Shown in pieces: positions 34,141 through 42,939 of a stretch of DNA of 64,000 bases. This DNA comes from Parapedobacter lycopersici (GTDB lineage Bacteria > Bacteroidota > Bacteroidia > Sphingobacteriales > Sphingobacteriaceae), in the NCBI RefSeq assembly GCF_024643285.1, contig NZ_JAMSLW010000005.1, positions 186,001-250,000 on the forward strand, written 5' to 3'. Numbering within the stretch: the stretch's first letter is position 1; every line of letters starts with the position of its first letter. The notes under the pieces are model-generated. The model had not been told where the DNA came from. It saw only the letters and a program-made list of their open reading frames with translations, and ran no database searches. A program made the translations under genes and the position numbers.

Positions 34141-34671
34141 TTAAGTGCTATAATGGTCTTCCACGTATGCAAAAACGCGGCGGTAGCTGTGTTTAAACCA
34201 CGCGGTAAATCGTTGGGGCTGCGTGGTAACCCAGCGCTCGATTTCTTCAAGGCCGGCCCACCGGAAATCAGCTGCTTCATCGGGGTTAAGAATTGGGTCC
34301 TGATTACTGTATGCTACAAACACGTGGTCGATCTCATGCTCAATCAGTCCTCCGCCAACCGTTGCCCGATAACGGAAGGTAAAAGCCGGGGCCGGTGCGG
34401 CCTGCAGTCCCATTTCCTCCTCCAGCCGCCGGATAGCCGCGGTAACCGTGGCTTCATCCGGACGCGGATGGCTGCAGCATGTGTTTGTCCACAACCCCGC
34501 GCTGTGGTATTTGTGCAGGGCCCGTTGCTGTAAGAGCAACCGCTTCTCCCCGTCGAACATAAACACGCTGAATGCCCGGTGGAGCAGTCCCTGCCTGTGC
34601 GCTTCCATTTTTTCCATGGTGCCTACAGCCTGGTCCTGTTCATCCACTAATATGACATTTTCGAGAGACAT
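34141..34671 (-). CDS. idi: Isopentenyl-diphosphate delta-isomerase, type I
   Basis: 176 residues. Interconverts isopentenyl and dimethylallyl diphosphate; Nudix-like fold. Catalytic Cys in WTNTCCSHPRP, the Glu-rich segment AAIRRLEEEMG, and the metal-binding residues around YRATVGGGLIEHEIDH. DMAPP made this way also supplies MiaA at the left end. It follows the 437-residue gene on the same strand with about 20 bases between. Confidence 0.94.
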   Translation of the reverse strand: MSLENVILVDEQDQAVGTMEKMEAHRQGLLHRAFSVFMFDGEKRLLLQQRALHKYHSAGLWTNTCCSHPRPDEATVTAAIRRLEEEMGLQAAPAPAFTFRYRATVGGGLIEHEIDHVFVAYSNQDPILNPDEAADFRWAGLEEIERWVTTQPQRFTAWFKHSYRRVFAYVEDHYST

Positions 34672-34692
34672 CGTTTTCTGTATTTATGCTGC

Positions 34693-36006
34693 TTATACCG
34701 TTTTTACATGCCGTTCATCGTAGTTCTCAATATCGATAATGTAATTATTCTTAATGAGAAAATCAAAAAGCGGCCGTGCTTCGTCAGACACCGGCATATT
34801 CCGCGTCGTGATAATCTGATTATCCTTCTTATTGAGGTACGGATAGGCATACAGTTTCACATTTTTACTGAACAGACCGCTGATGTAGGCCAACAACTCG
34901 TCGGTGTAAACTGCTTTATTATATTGGTCTGAGTTAAAGATGTTCCGCAGGTTGGATATGTTTGTGGATATCCCCACGTTGCTCGGCTTGAATTGCGACA
35001 GGTATTCCGCCAGGTAATGGTTTCGTGTGAAATTGGAAACCAGCACATGGTTGCCCGTTCCGCACAGGTATTCCGCACGTTCGGCAAAATAAACCAGGTC
35101 CTCGTGGCTCAGCACCGGGTTTTCATCCAGTGCGTTGCTCATCAATACCTCAATCATCACCACCAGGTTACTATCCTGAATATGGAGATTTCGCTTAAAT
35201 TGCTCGACAGCCAGGTTAAACAGATCAAAATTCGGGTTGGATTTCTGCCGGTATTTCGTCCGCAGAATCATGATGTCCTTTTTATAAAGAAAATCCTTGC
35301 TTTGGTAAGCCGATCCCTCGGGATTAAAAATGGCTGCTTTGGAAAAACCTTTTGCAATCAGGTATAGGTTGATCAGTCGCTCGTTTACTCTCTCGAATAC
35401 CGGACCGCTTACCTTCACCAGGTCGATTTCCACCGATCCCGGCGACAGGTTGTCAACCAACGATTCGATCATCGTCTGCACATCCCGCATATAGAAGTAT
35501 GCGGCAAACACCAAATTTACGCCCAGGATACCCAATACTTTCTGCTGCAATGAATTATCGCTGTCCAATAACCGCACGTGGAAGATAATATCATTGGGTG
35601 CACTCCCCGCCTCGTGCTGAAAACGGATGCCGATCCAGCCATGGGGGTCGTTCGTTTTGCTAAAATTGAGCGCGGATACAGTATCGGCAAAAGCAAAAAG
35701 ACGCCTTCCCTGATATTTCTCGGCGGTAAGCCGTTCGGTAAGCAGGTTATATTCGTGTTCCAGCATTTTTCGCAGCCGCGACCGGCTTACATACCTGCCC
35801 GACCCCTCCACGCCATAGATGGCGTCGCTGAACGTCATATCGTATGCCGACATGGTCTTCGCAATGGTGCCCGATGCCGCCCCGGCATTAAAAAAATTCC
35901 GGGCGACTTCCTGTCCGGCACCTATTTCCGCAAATGTTCCGTAAATTTCTTCGCTTAGGTTGATCCGCAGGGCCTTCCGCTTCGTTTCAAAAATTTCTCT
36001 CGCCAT
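34693..36006 (-). CDS. Conserved Bacteroidota protein of unknown function (437 aa)
   Basis: 437 residues from ATG 36004-36006; an upstream frame continuation to 36036 is rejected because the -7 box TATCTTTG lies between. Conserved beginning [21 protein letters not shown] and a repeated [21 protein letters not shown] segment. I recognise this as a widely conserved family in Bacteroidota that databases sometimes label as a TonB receptor or nicotinate-nucleotide adenylyltransferase, without supporting motifs in this sequence: no signal peptide, no barrel, no HxGH. Length and content are ordinary soluble protein. Function unknown. Confidence 0.75.
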   Translation of the reverse strand: MAREIFETKRKALRINLSEEIYGTFAEIGAGQEVARNFFNAGAASGTIAKTMSAYDMTFSDAIYGVEGSGRYVSRSRLRKMLEHEYNLLTERLTAEKYQGRRLFAFADTVSALNFSKTNDPHGWIGIRFQHEAGSAPNDIIFHVRLLDSDNSLQQKVLGILGVNLVFAAYFYMRDVQTMIESLVDNLSPGSVEIDLVKVSGPVFERVNERLINLYLIAKGFSKAAIFNPEGSAYQSKDFLYKKDIMILRTKYRQKSNPNFDLFNLAVEQFKRNLHIQDSNLVVMIEVLMSNALDENPVLSHEDLVYFAERAEYLCGTGNHVLVSNFTRNHYLAEYLSQFKPSNVGISTNISNLRNIFNSDQYNKAVYTDELLAYISGLFSKNVKLYAYPYLNKKDNQIITTRNMPVSDEARPLFDFLIKNNYIIDIENYDERHVKTV

Positions 36007-36010
36007 GGCG

Positions 36011-36018
36011 CAAAGATA
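36011..36018 (-). promoter_or_regulatory. -7 box of the 437-residue gene
   Basis: Minus-strand TATCTTTG, perfect match, only four bases before the ATG at 36006. Confidence 0.6.
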
Positions 36019-36051
36019 AAAATTTATGACCACCATCTATTTACTAAAGGT

Positions 36052-36059
36052 TACCTTTG
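36052..36059 (+). promoter_or_regulatory. -7 box of kbl
   Basis: TACCTTTG, perfect match, 16 bases before the ATG at 36076. It lies back to back with the opposite box of the 437-residue gene. Confidence 0.65.
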
Positions 36060-36075
36060 TAGAAACCAATTGCTT

Positions 36076-37263
36076 ATGTATAACACCTTAAAACCCCTAT
36101 TGCAGCAGGAGCTGCAGCAGATCAGGGATGCCGGATTATATAAGAAAGAACGTGTGATTGTAAGTCCACAGGGAGCAAGCATTCAGCTGGCGAGCGGGGA
36201 CAAGGCCATCAATTTCTGCGCAAACAACTATCTGGGACTTTCGTCGCACCCGGCCGTCATTGAGGCGGCAAAAAACGCACTGGACACGCATGGTTACGGA
36301 TTATCGTCTGTCCGCTTCATTTGCGGCACACAGGATATTCATAAAACGCTGGAAGCGAAGCTCTCATCCTTCCTCGGCACGGAGGACACGATACTCTATG
36401 CCGCGGCGTTCGATGCCAATGGTGGCGTCTTTGAACCGCTGTTTGGTGCCGAGGATGCCATCATTTCGGACGAGCTTAACCACGCTTCTATCATTGATGG
36501 TGTACGCCTTTGCAAGGCACAGCGGTTCCGGTACCGGAACTGTGATATGGCCGACCTTGAAGCGCAGCTCCAGGCAGCGGCACAGGCGCGCCACCGCATC
36601 ATCGTCACCGACGGTTCCTTTTCCATGGACGGCCGCATTGCTCCGCTGGACAAAATATGCGACCTGGCCGATCGGTATGAGGCGCTGGTCATGGTCGACG
36701 ATTCCCACAGCACGGGCTTCATCGGTGAGCATGGGCGCGGTACGCCCGAGCTGCATGGCGTCATGGGCCGCGTAGACATCATCACTGGTACACTGGGCAA
36801 AGCGTTAGGTGGCGCCTCTGGCGGCTTTACATCCGGCAGGAAAGAAATCATCGCGCTTTTACGCCAACGCTCACGGCCCTACCTATTTTCTAACACCCTG
36901 GCGCCTGCCATCGCTGGCGCTTCCATTGCGGTACTGGATCTGCTAAGCGAAACAACTGCACTCCGGGATAAGTTGGAGCACAATACACGTTACTTCCGCG
37001 AAAAAATGGTTGCCGCGGGGTTTGATATCAAACCGGGCACGCACCCGATAGTTCCCGTGATGTTATACGATGCAGCCCTTGCCCAGCAGTTTGCCGCCGA
37101 CATGCTGAAAGAAGGAATTTACGTAATTGGTTTTTATTTTCCCGTTGTGCCCAAGGGCCAGGCACGCATACGCGTCCAGTTGTCGGCAGCGCATCATCAG
37201 GATCACCTCGACCGTGCTGTGGCGGCGTTTATAAAAGTAGGCAAAGCCCTTGGGGTAATCTGA
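36076..37263 (+). CDS. kbl: Glycine C-acetyltransferase (2-amino-3-ketobutyrate CoA ligase)
   Basis: 395 residues, pyridoxal-phosphate enzyme that with threonine dehydrogenase turns threonine into glycine and acetyl-CoA. Seen: [17 protein letters not shown] near residue 47, [11 protein letters not shown] and the PLP-lysine segment [13 protein letters not shown]. Preferred ATG 36076; a TTG two codons upstream is possible. No threonine dehydrogenase (tdh) gene is adjacent. The gene is back to back with the 437-residue gene and converges on the AraC-type gene. Confidence 0.95.
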   Translation: MYNTLKPLLQQELQQIRDAGLYKKERVIVSPQGASIQLASGDKAINFCANNYLGLSSHPAVIEAAKNALDTHGYGLSSVRFICGTQDIHKTLEAKLSSFLGTEDTILYAAAFDANGGVFEPLFGAEDAIISDELNHASIIDGVRLCKAQRFRYRNCDMADLEAQLQAAAQARHRIIVTDGSFSMDGRIAPLDKICDLADRYEALVMVDDSHSTGFIGEHGRGTPELHGVMGRVDIITGTLGKALGGASGGFTSGRKEIIALLRQRSRPYLFSNTLAPAIAGASIAVLDLLSETTALRDKLEHNTRYFREKMVAAGFDIKPGTHPIVPVMLYDAALAQQFAADMLKEGIYVIGFYFPVVPKGQARIRVQLSAAHHQDHLDRAVAAFIKVGKALGVI

Positions 37264-37269
37264 TCCGGT

Positions 37270-38151
37270 TTACGAACCGGCCGATAGGCTTCTCCTGAAT
37301 GCTTCGGGGGTATTTCCGCTGTATTTTTTGAAAAACTTGGTAAAATAGGAATTGTCCTTGAAGTTCAGCTCATAGGCAATCGCCGAAACAGAAAGTCCGG
37401 GATTGATCAGCAGCCGCTTCGCTTCCAGCAGAATACGGTTCCGTATCACTTCACCCGCAGAAATCCCAAGGATATCCGAACAAAGTGCATTTAAATGATT
37501 CGGCGTAATGTACAGCATCTCCGCATAGTCCTTTGGATGCCTGTGCTGGATAAAATACTTATCCACCAGCCGCTGAAAATTACGCAGTACGGTATGCTTA
37601 TAGTCGCGGGCCGGACCCTGTCCCGACGAGCTTAGCGCGGCCGCATTGAGCAATACCTGCAGGGCAAGTACCCTTATTTTATCAAAATTAATTGGGTTAA
37701 TCGATTCCCTCAGGACTACCATTTCGTCAAAAATGGCCGTTGTCTGCTCCTGAAGCGCAGTAGGGAAGTGAACAACACACGCTGTTGCCTGGCCCTGGAA
37801 AAAGGAGAATTCATCAATGTAATCGGGTCGCAATAAAAACGACTGGAAAAAAGAGGCCGAAAAGTTAAATGCATATCCTGTCACCTGACCGGCCTGAAAC
37901 TCCCAATGGTGCACCTGCCCGGGTGCCATGAAATAGATCTGCCCCGGCTCCACTTCAAAACGATGAAAATCGATGAAATGTATGCCCGTACCCCCGGTAA
38001 AATACACCGCATGATAAAATGAATGGCGGTGGGGGGTGTAGAGTTTATGTCGATGAGCAGCAATATATTGCTCCAGTGGCATCACGAGCATACCCTGGTG
38101 GCTCACATCAAAACCCGTAATATCATATACCGGATAGCTTGTCGCTGCCAT
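37270..38151 (-). CDS. AraC-family transcriptional regulator
   Basis: 293 residues: an AraC-type cupin sensor (HRHKLYTPHRHSFYHAVYFTGG, EVEPGQIYFMAPGQVHHWEF) and a C-terminal double helix-turn-helix (YAEMLYITPNHLNALCSDILGISAGEVI; AIAYELNFKDNSYFTKFFKKYSGNTPEAFRRS). The sensed compound is not known. ATG at 38149-38151 is preferred over earlier starts because a TATATTTA box lies five bases before it. Convergent with kbl, seven bases away. Confidence 0.88.
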   Translation of the reverse strand: MAATSYPVYDITGFDVSHQGMLVMPLEQYIAAHRHKLYTPHRHSFYHAVYFTGGTGIHFIDFHRFEVEPGQIYFMAPGQVHHWEFQAGQVTGYAFNFSASFFQSFLLRPDYIDEFSFFQGQATACVVHFPTALQEQTTAIFDEMVVLRESINPINFDKIRVLALQVLLNAAALSSSGQGPARDYKHTVLRNFQRLVDKYFIQHRHPKDYAEMLYITPNHLNALCSDILGISAGEVIRNRILLEAKRLLINPGLSVSAIAYELNFKDNSYFTKFFKKYSGNTPEAFRRSLSAGS

Positions 38152-38156
38152 TCGGG

Positions 38157-38164
38157 TAAATATA
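38157..38164 (-). promoter_or_regulatory. -7-like box close to the AraC-type start codon
   Basis: Minus-strand TATATTTA, 7 of 8 matches, five bases before ATG 38151. Confidence 0.45.
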
Positions 38165-38184
38165 CCCATTTTTCCGGACAAGCC

Positions 38185-38607
38185 CTACGGTTTAGCCGCC
38201 GGGTTACTGCTTTTGCTGGCCAGTTCCGGTTCATACGACAGTCCCGGAGTAAGCCAATGCAGCAGAATCAGTCGGGAATAACGGAAATTTACAGGCGAAA
38301 GACCAACACCGACCACCAGGGCTACGCCGGTATAAACCCACGGGTTCTCCGTATTTCCGAACAGGATATAAGCCGCTATACACGCGGCAACCAACTCTGC
38401 CACGATCAGCGCATAACTGACGAACATCGCCACGTAAAAATAACCCGGCTCACGCTCATACCGAAGCCCGCAATGGGGACATGTTTCCAGCATTAGCTGG
38501 CGCTTCCTTCCGTATGCCGGGCCTGAAAAAACCTGGCCGGTCCGGCACCGCGGGCACAATCCCCGTACTACGGCCTGCGCTGCGGTTAATTCCTTCTGTG
38601 TTTCCAT
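38185..38607 (-). CDS. DUF983 membrane protein with two zinc ribbons
   Basis: 140 residues from ATG 38605-38607. Two CxxC pairs, RGLCPRCRTG and ETCPHCGLRY, form a zinc-ribbon-like head; two or three hydrophobic segments follow (YVAMFVSYALIVAEL, AAYILFG, TGVALVVGVGLSP). DUF983 function is unknown. The upstream ATG at 38649 would add an unconserved stretch. It precedes the AraC gene by 33 bases on the same strand, so may be co-transcribed. Confidence 0.85.
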   Translation of the reverse strand: METQKELTAAQAVVRGLCPRCRTGQVFSGPAYGRKRQLMLETCPHCGLRYEREPGYFYVAMFVSYALIVAELVAACIAAYILFGNTENPWVYTGVALVVGVGLSPVNFRYSRLILLHWLTPGLSYEPELASKSSNPAAKP

Positions 38608-38713
38608 CTTCCTGTTTGTGTATGCTTTTCCCTGCATTGAGAAAACCACGTATACAAAATTCGGACGGATCGGCCTATTTTAATGGCGCTATCACGGGAT
38701 GTTATGGTATTAT

Positions 38714-40654
38714 TTACGGATTGACCTCCTCGTCTTCAAACCGCCACCGCACGAACGCCTCGATGGCTTCGTATTCCGCCATCCCTAAACCGTCATACAA
38801 TCGTGCGGTTTCGCGGGTACGTTCCTCGGCCCGGACCCAGAATTCGCGTGCGTCATCGCCCGGGAATACCGGTATGTCCTTCTGTGACTGATGTTTGAAG
38901 ATGGCATGTCGCTTGCGCAGCACTTCTTTGGGTGACAGTGGTACGGCCATCTCGATTTCATGGATTTCAAATTCATGCCAGGCACCCCGGTAAAGCCAGA
39001 TCCAGCAATCCTTCGTCCAGGCATCCGTTTTACGCAGTCGCCGCATCGCCTCAGAAACAATGTCAAAACAGATTTTGTGCGTCCCGTGCGGGTCGGCAAA
39101 GTCTCCAGCAGCAAAAATCTGATGTGGTTTGATCTGTTGTAAAAGCACCATGGTCTGCTGTACATCATCTTCATACTTCAGCGTCTTACGGTGTTTGCCC
39201 CGGTCATAGAACGGCAGGTTCTGGAAATGGATGTTCGTATCCGGCAATCCCGCAAAACGGGCCCCTGCAATGGCTTCGCCCTTCCGGATGAGACCCTTGA
39301 CCGTTAACAGCTCCCGGGTGTCCATCTGATTGGGCTTTTTGCCTGCAATAAACTTCCGGGCATCTTTATAAAGCGTATCGAGCTTTTGCGTATCAATTCC
39401 CTGTGACTTAGCAAAGTCGGTGGCAAACTCAATAAAACGAAGTGCCTCGTCGTCCCAAACCGCCGTATTGCCCGAGGTTTGGTAAGCCACATGCACGTCG
39501 TGGCCCTGGTCTGCCAGGCGGATGAACGTGCCACCCATGGAGATTACATCGTCGTCCGGGTGCGGGGAAAAAATGATCGACCGCTTTTTCGCCGGATCCC
39601 GCCTTTCGGGCCGTTGGCTGTCATCGGCATTGGGTTTTCCGCCCGGCCAACCGGTAATCGTATGCTGGAGCTGGTTAAAAATATCAATGTTGATATCATA
39701 CACCGGGCCTTTTTCCGTAGCCAGCTGGGCCATGCCGTTATTATTGTAATCGTCTTCCGTTAGCTTGAGTATGGGTTTTTTCAGTGTTTGCGAAAGCCAA
39801 ACCACGGCTTTCTTGATGGTCTTGCGATCCCATTCACAGTCTTTCACTAACCAAGGGGTATCAAACCGCGTCAACATGGAGGCAGCATCCTGGTCCAGCA
39901 CAAACTCCACACTATCCGAAAGCTGCAGGAACGTTGCCGGCACATCGGCGGAAAGTTCTCCTTCCACGGCTTTTTTTACAATCTCTGCCTTCTTTTGATT
40001 CCAGGCCATCAGGATGATTTCCCGCGCCTTGAAAATCGTGCCGATACCCATCGTGATCGCTTTCGTCGGCACATTTTCCTTGCCCCCGAAATCGCGGGAT
40101 GCATCGCGGCGCGTCAGATCGTCCAAGGTAACCAAGCGTGTTCCCGAGTTAGGTGCCGAGCCTGGCTCATTGAACCCGATGTGACCCGTACGGCCAATGC
40201 CAAGCACTTGTAAATCAAGTCCGCCGAGCGCCGTTATCTTTTGCTCGTAAGCGAGGCAATACTCGTGGATAGCCTCCATTGGCAGTGTCCCGTCGGGTAT
40301 ATGCACATTGGCCCGTTCGATATCTATGTGGTCAAAGAGGTTCCGGTTCATGAACGTCACATAGCTTTGTTCAGAATCGGGTTGCATTGGATAATACTCA
40401 TCCAGGTTGAAGGTAATCACGTTTTTGAAACTGAGGCCTTCTTCGCGGTGCAGGCGGACCAGTTCTGCATAAACACCCACCGGGGTTGCACCAGTAGCAA
40501 GGCCAAGGATAGCCTGCTCACCTTTTTCTTGTTTATTGCGGATCAGGTCTGCAATTCGCCTGGCCACGGCCAGTGAAGCCGCTTTGGGATCGGGATAAAC
40601 GCTCACGGGAACTTTCTCGAAGCGTGTTTCTTCCAGTAAATTTAATCGTGCCAT
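38714..40654 (-). CDS. nagB: Glucosamine-6-phosphate deaminase fused to a LmbE-type deacetylase
   Basis: 646 residues. Residues 1 to about 260 are NagB: ILGLATGATPVGVYAEL, FNLDEYYPM (catalytic Asp), GIGRTGHIGFNEPGS (GHIGFNEP with the catalytic His) and DVPATFLQ. Residues 370-640 are a LmbE/PIG-L domain: FSPHPDDDVISMGGTF with the zinc-binding HPDD and DPHGTHKI. NagB deaminates glucosamine-6P to fructose-6P; the second domain may deacetylate an N-acetyl sugar, but its substrate is not established. The fusion is typical of Bacteroidota. It has a clear -7 box at 40683-40690 and lies apart from nagA (46.8 kb). Confidence 0.92.
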   Translation of the reverse strand: MARLNLLEETRFEKVPVSVYPDPKAASLAVARRIADLIRNKQEKGEQAILGLATGATPVGVYAELVRLHREEGLSFKNVITFNLDEYYPMQPDSEQSYVTFMNRNLFDHIDIERANVHIPDGTLPMEAIHEYCLAYEQKITALGGLDLQVLGIGRTGHIGFNEPGSAPNSGTRLVTLDDLTRRDASRDFGGKENVPTKAITMGIGTIFKAREIILMAWNQKKAEIVKKAVEGELSADVPATFLQLSDSVEFVLDQDAASMLTRFDTPWLVKDCEWDRKTIKKAVVWLSQTLKKPILKLTEDDYNNNGMAQLATEKGPVYDINIDIFNQLQHTITGWPGGKPNADDSQRPERRDPAKKRSIIFSPHPDDDVISMGGTFIRLADQGHDVHVAYQTSGNTAVWDDEALRFIEFATDFAKSQGIDTQKLDTLYKDARKFIAGKKPNQMDTRELLTVKGLIRKGEAIAGARFAGLPDTNIHFQNLPFYDRGKHRKTLKYEDDVQQTMVLLQQIKPHQIFAAGDFADPHGTHKICFDIVSEAMRRLRKTDAWTKDCWIWLYRGAWHEFEIHEIEMAVPLSPKEVLRKRHAIFKHQSQKDIPVFPGDDAREFWVRAEERTRETARLYDGLGMAEYEAIEAFVRWRFEDEEVNP

Positions 40655-40682
40655 GTTATGGAATTACGTATAAGGTGAGAAG

Positions 40683-40690
40683 CAAAAATA
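40683..40690 (-). promoter_or_regulatory. -7 box of nagB
   Basis: Minus-strand TATTTTTG, perfect match, 28 bases before the nagB ATG. Confidence 0.6.
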
Positions 40691-40824
40691 GCAATAAATG
40701 TCTATTACCCTGCAATATTTGTTGTCTCTTTTGAAGCAAGTTACGCAAACGTGTGCATGAGTCTGCAGGCGGCAATCGGACCCGGCTGTGTGTTTTTCAC
40801 TATGGAGAATAAAATATAATCACG

Positions 40825-40832
40825 TACCTTTA
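40825..40832 (+). promoter_or_regulatory. -7-like box of the GH109-type gene
   Basis: TACCTTTA (7 of 8 matches), 53 bases before ATG 40886. Confidence 0.4.
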
Positions 40833-40885
40833 GCTTCCAGGCCCTGCCAGCGGGCTGTACCAATTAAAAACTAAAGCAGATAATC

Positions 40886-42307
40886 ATGAAATACAACCGC
40901 AGGAATTTTCTGAAAAACGCCACGGTGCTGTCCGGATCAATGGCAGTATTGCCCGCATTAAGCGGAACCGCGCAGGGGAATGTGCTGCAAGCCCGACAGG
41001 AAACCGGCCGGCCTCAGCAGGTTAATATGTGCGGTTATGCAGCGCCTAAACTGGAAACCGTCCGCATTGGTTTTATCGGCCTTGGCATGCGCGGACCGGG
41101 TGCTGTAACCCGCATGGCACGAATCGAAGGTGTAGAAATAAAGGCACTTTGCGATAAGGATGCATCAAGAGCTGCCAAGGCACAGGAAATCCTGGAGAAG
41201 CAGGGACTGCCGAAAGCCCGGGAATATTCAGGGGATGAGGGCTGGAAAGCGATGGTGGCCGATGAATCCCTGGACCTCGTGTACATCTGCACACCCTGGG
41301 AGCTCCATACCCCCATGGCCATCTACGCTATGCAGCATGGTAAGCATGTTGCCTGTGAAGTGCCGATCGCGGTCACGGTTGACGAGTGCTGGGCGCTGGT
41401 AGAGACCTCAGAGCAAACCAAAAAGCACTGTATGATGCTGGAGAACTGCTGTTATGATTTCTTTGAAATGCTCACGCTCAACATGGCTCGAAACGGTCTA
41501 TTCGGTGAGCTTATCCATGCCGAAGGTGCATACATCCACGATTTGGTGGAACTTAATTTTTCAAAAGAGGGATATGCGGATATGTGGCGTCTTAAAATGA
41601 ATGCTTCGCGAAACGGTAGCCTGTACCCCACCCATGGGCTTGGGCCGATTGCCCAATGCATGAACATCAACCGGGGCGACAAGATGGATTACCTTGTTTC
41701 GATGTCAACCAACGACTTCATGATGGGCAATATCGCTGCCACCAGGGCCGGGGAAGATCCCTTTTACCGGCCGTTTGTGGGTAAGCATTACCGTGGCAAC
41801 ATGAATACCACGCTGATTCACACGGCAAAGGGCAAAACCATGATGGTACAGCACGATGTGACCTCTCCCCGCCCTTATTCCCGCATCCACCTGGTCAGCG
41901 GCACAAAAGGCATCGCATCTAAATACCCGGCGCCGGAGCGCATCGCATTCGGCCACGAGTGGCTACCCAAAGCGGAGCTGGATGCGCTATATACAAAATA
42001 CACCCCGCCGCTGATTAAACACGTGGGTGAAGTAGCCAAGCAGGTCGGTGGGCACGGCGGTATGGATTTCGTGATGGACTGGCGGCTGATTGACTGCCTC
42101 CGAAATGGATTGCCGCTGGACCAGGACGTGTACGACGGCGCGCTGTGGAGCTGCGTATTTCCGCTGAGTGAGCAGTCGGTAAACCAGCGGTCGCAATCGC
42201 TGGATGTGCCCGATTTTACACGCGGGGCGTGGCAGCGCAACCAGCCGGTAAACCTTACCCTGGAAGGCGGTGCCACAACGGGCGTACGCAAAGAGGGACA
42301 GTCTTAA
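40886..42307 (+). CDS. Tat-exported Gfo/Idh/MocA oxidoreductase-like protein (GH109-like)
   Basis: 473 residues with a twin-arginine signal (YNRRNFLKNATVL). The NAD-binding start FIGLGMRGPGAV and NAD-linked catalytic regions EVPIAVTVDECWALVE, and CCYDFFEM follow; YPTHGLGPIAQCMNINRGD with the conserved His is characteristic of GH109 alpha-N-acetylgalactosaminidases, which use bound NAD+ in hydrolysis. The Tat export suits a cofactor-carrying periplasmic enzyme. Acting on an N-acetylated sugar would fit the amino-sugar genes around it. Convergent with def, with one base between. Confidence 0.87.
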   Translation: MKYNRRNFLKNATVLSGSMAVLPALSGTAQGNVLQARQETGRPQQVNMCGYAAPKLETVRIGFIGLGMRGPGAVTRMARIEGVEIKALCDKDASRAAKAQEILEKQGLPKAREYSGDEGWKAMVADESLDLVYICTPWELHTPMAIYAMQHGKHVACEVPIAVTVDECWALVETSEQTKKHCMMLENCCYDFFEMLTLNMARNGLFGELIHAEGAYIHDLVELNFSKEGYADMWRLKMNASRNGSLYPTHGLGPIAQCMNINRGDKMDYLVSMSTNDFMMGNIAATRAGEDPFYRPFVGKHYRGNMNTTLIHTAKGKTMMVQHDVTSPRPYSRIHLVSGTKGIASKYPAPERIAFGHEWLPKAELDALYTKYTPPLIKHVGEVAKQVGGHGGMDFVMDWRLIDCLRNGLPLDQDVYDGALWSCVFPLSEQSVNQRSQSLDVPDFTRGAWQRNQPVNLTLEGGATTGVRKEGQS

Positions 42308-42308
42308 T

Positions 42309-42911
42309 TTATTGCTTTTTCAGCCTTTTCTCCAGATACAGCTGCACCTCGTCGTTGATCATCGAATAAGTATTTGCCTCCTGCTCGGCCAGCCGGTCTG
42401 TAAACAGCACACCCAAAAGATGGTCGGTTTCATGTTGAAAGATGACGGCCGTAAATCCCTCAATCAGCTCTTCCTGCCATTTACCGGATGTATCCTGATA
42501 AGCCAACCGGATGGTATAATGCCGCAGAACATCACCCACGGTATCTGGTATGGATAAGCAGCCTTCCTGCCCCTTGCGCAGCAGGTCCGACCGCCAGGTA
42601 ATAACAGGATTAAGGTAATGTTCGAATGGTTCTCCCGGCTTATCAAAGCGCTGCACCCAGATCAGGCTCCTGTTAATGCCAACCTGTGGTGCCGCGATAC
42701 CCACACCCGGACGGGCAGGGTCGGTTACGGCCAGATACATCCGCCGGGCCAGTAGCGGAAGCAGTTCCTCTTCCGGATCTATGGCGACGGAAGGTACCCG
42801 GAGTATCTTCCGCTCCATGGCAACGGTATCCTGAAGTACCCGCATGGCCTGTGCAGTATCTTCCGCTAAAATAAGCCGCCGTTCAGCATCGGTCAATGGC
42901 GAATTGATCAT
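42309..42911 (-). CDS. def: Peptide deformylase (second-type, long N-terminus)
   Basis: 200 residues from ATG 42909-42911 (a longer frame reaches 43013 but collides with the symporter gene). Motifs I-III are intact: GVGIAAPQVG, EGCLSIP and QHETDHLLG, giving the metal-binding Cys and two His. The first motif starts near residue 73, later than in standard deformylase (about 45), so an N-terminal extension of about 30 residues (MINSPLTDAERRLIL...) precedes the core. This is the form often found next to metabolic genes rather than beside fmt; the substrate may be formylated peptides. It ends the minus-strand salvage series. Confidence 0.88.
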   Translation of the reverse strand: MINSPLTDAERRLILAEDTAQAMRVLQDTVAMERKILRVPSVAIDPEEELLPLLARRMYLAVTDPARPGVGIAAPQVGINRSLIWVQRFDKPGEPFEHYLNPVITWRSDLLRKGQEGCLSIPDTVGDVLRHYTIRLAYQDTSGKWQEELIEGFTAVIFQHETDHLLGVLFTDRLAEQEANTYSMINDEVQLYLEKRLKKQ

Positions 42912-42939
42912 CACATCAAAATCAGTTGCCGCAAAAAAA

